Shown piece by piece: positions 63,868-64,000 of a DNA stretch of 64,000 bases. The DNA comes from Bin80 sp964291275 (lineage in GTDB: Bacteria; Bacteroidota; Rhodothermia; Rhodothermales; Bin80), in the NCBI GenBank assembly GCA_964291275.2, contig OZ219800.1, forward strand, positions 124,001 through 188,000. The letters run 5' to 3'. Each line of letters opens with the position of its first letter. The first letter of the stretch is position 1. The notes beneath the pieces are model-generated. The model worked only from the letters and a program-made list of their open reading frames with translations, made no database searches and was not told the DNA's origin. The translations under genes were made by a program, and so were the position numbers.

Positions 63868-64000
63868 TTAGACGAATTCAACCCCCTGTGCCAAGGGGAG
63901 GTTTTTGCCGTAATTAATAGTGTTCGTGGCACGGCGCATATAGTTCTTCCATGCATCTGAGCCACTTTCGCGTCCACCTCCAGTTTCTTTCTCACCTCCG
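63868..64000 (-). CDS. aldehyde dehydrogenase, ALDH7-like, C-terminal end (start outside window)
   Basis: The frame is open from the right edge of the window to TAA at 63868-63870. It encodes the family C-terminus: GGEKETGGGRESGSDAWKNY, then MRRATNTINYGKNLPLAQGV, close to alpha-aminoadipic semialdehyde dehydrogenases (ALDH7/AmaB), which act in lysine breakdown. The active-site Cys and Glu are outside the window. It is directly upstream of the aminotransferase and may share its transcript. Confidence 0.88.
   Translation of the reverse strand, partial: GGEKETGGGRESGSDAWKNYMRRATNTINYGKNLPLAQGVEFV

Overview
The window is a bacterial chromosome segment, most likely from a Rhodothermota/Bacteroidota-type marine or symbiotic lineage. 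This is inferred from a type IX secretion-like C-terminal sorting domain on a large secreted protein, a GWxTD-type protein, an LVIVD beta-propeller lipoprotein-style secretome, a sulfatase, and the classic packed operon rimP-nusA-infB-rbfA-truB-ribF-rpsO-pnp. Species cannot be named from the sequence alone.

Layout. 1-2461: the end of a HAD phosphatase gene and a PQQ dehydrogenase with a fused haem-c domain. 2628-15135: an accessory island of nested insertion sequences. A first ISL3 element is interrupted by an ISNCY element and itself abuts a remnant of a second ISNCY element. Then comes a GC-richer, LRR-bearing subtilisin-like protein that lacks its catalytic Asp. Then comes a second ISL3 copy whose transposase gene is split by an ORF-less group II intron, and domain VI of that intron carries an IS21 element. 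15199-26082: a leftward run of an MFS nucleoside-type permease, LVIVD protein, DUF305 protein, a giant predicted outer-membrane barrel, TPM protein, modB, modA, zinc-ribbon/TPR protein and HU. 26287-30966: ppc, an endonuclease/phosphatase-fold protein and moaA. 31495-36571: a small lipoprotein, an intact third ISL3 transposase, and an IS1595 element split by a two-gene IS256-type element. 36695-44426: oxidoreductase, guaB, rluB-type synthase, scpB, scpA, epimerase, GWxTD protein. 44518-47578: a sulfatase gene destroyed by an IS110 element with a probable bridge-RNA region. 47619-61731: M16 protease and the translation/RNA operon, then nadB and prfB with its programmed +1 frameshift. 62165-64000: membrane protein, aminotransferase and the end of an ALDH7-type dehydrogenase gene.

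The most unusual material lies in the mobile elements. Removing the 868-nt group II intron (after removing IS21) joins the ISL3 gene in frame to exactly 418 codons, the same length as the reconstructed first copy. The IS256-type element encodes, just upstream of and overlapping its transposase, a paralogue of the transposase core in which all three acidic catalytic positions appear lost; this may be an accessory or regulatory subunit. Housekeeping genes look intact and ordinary.
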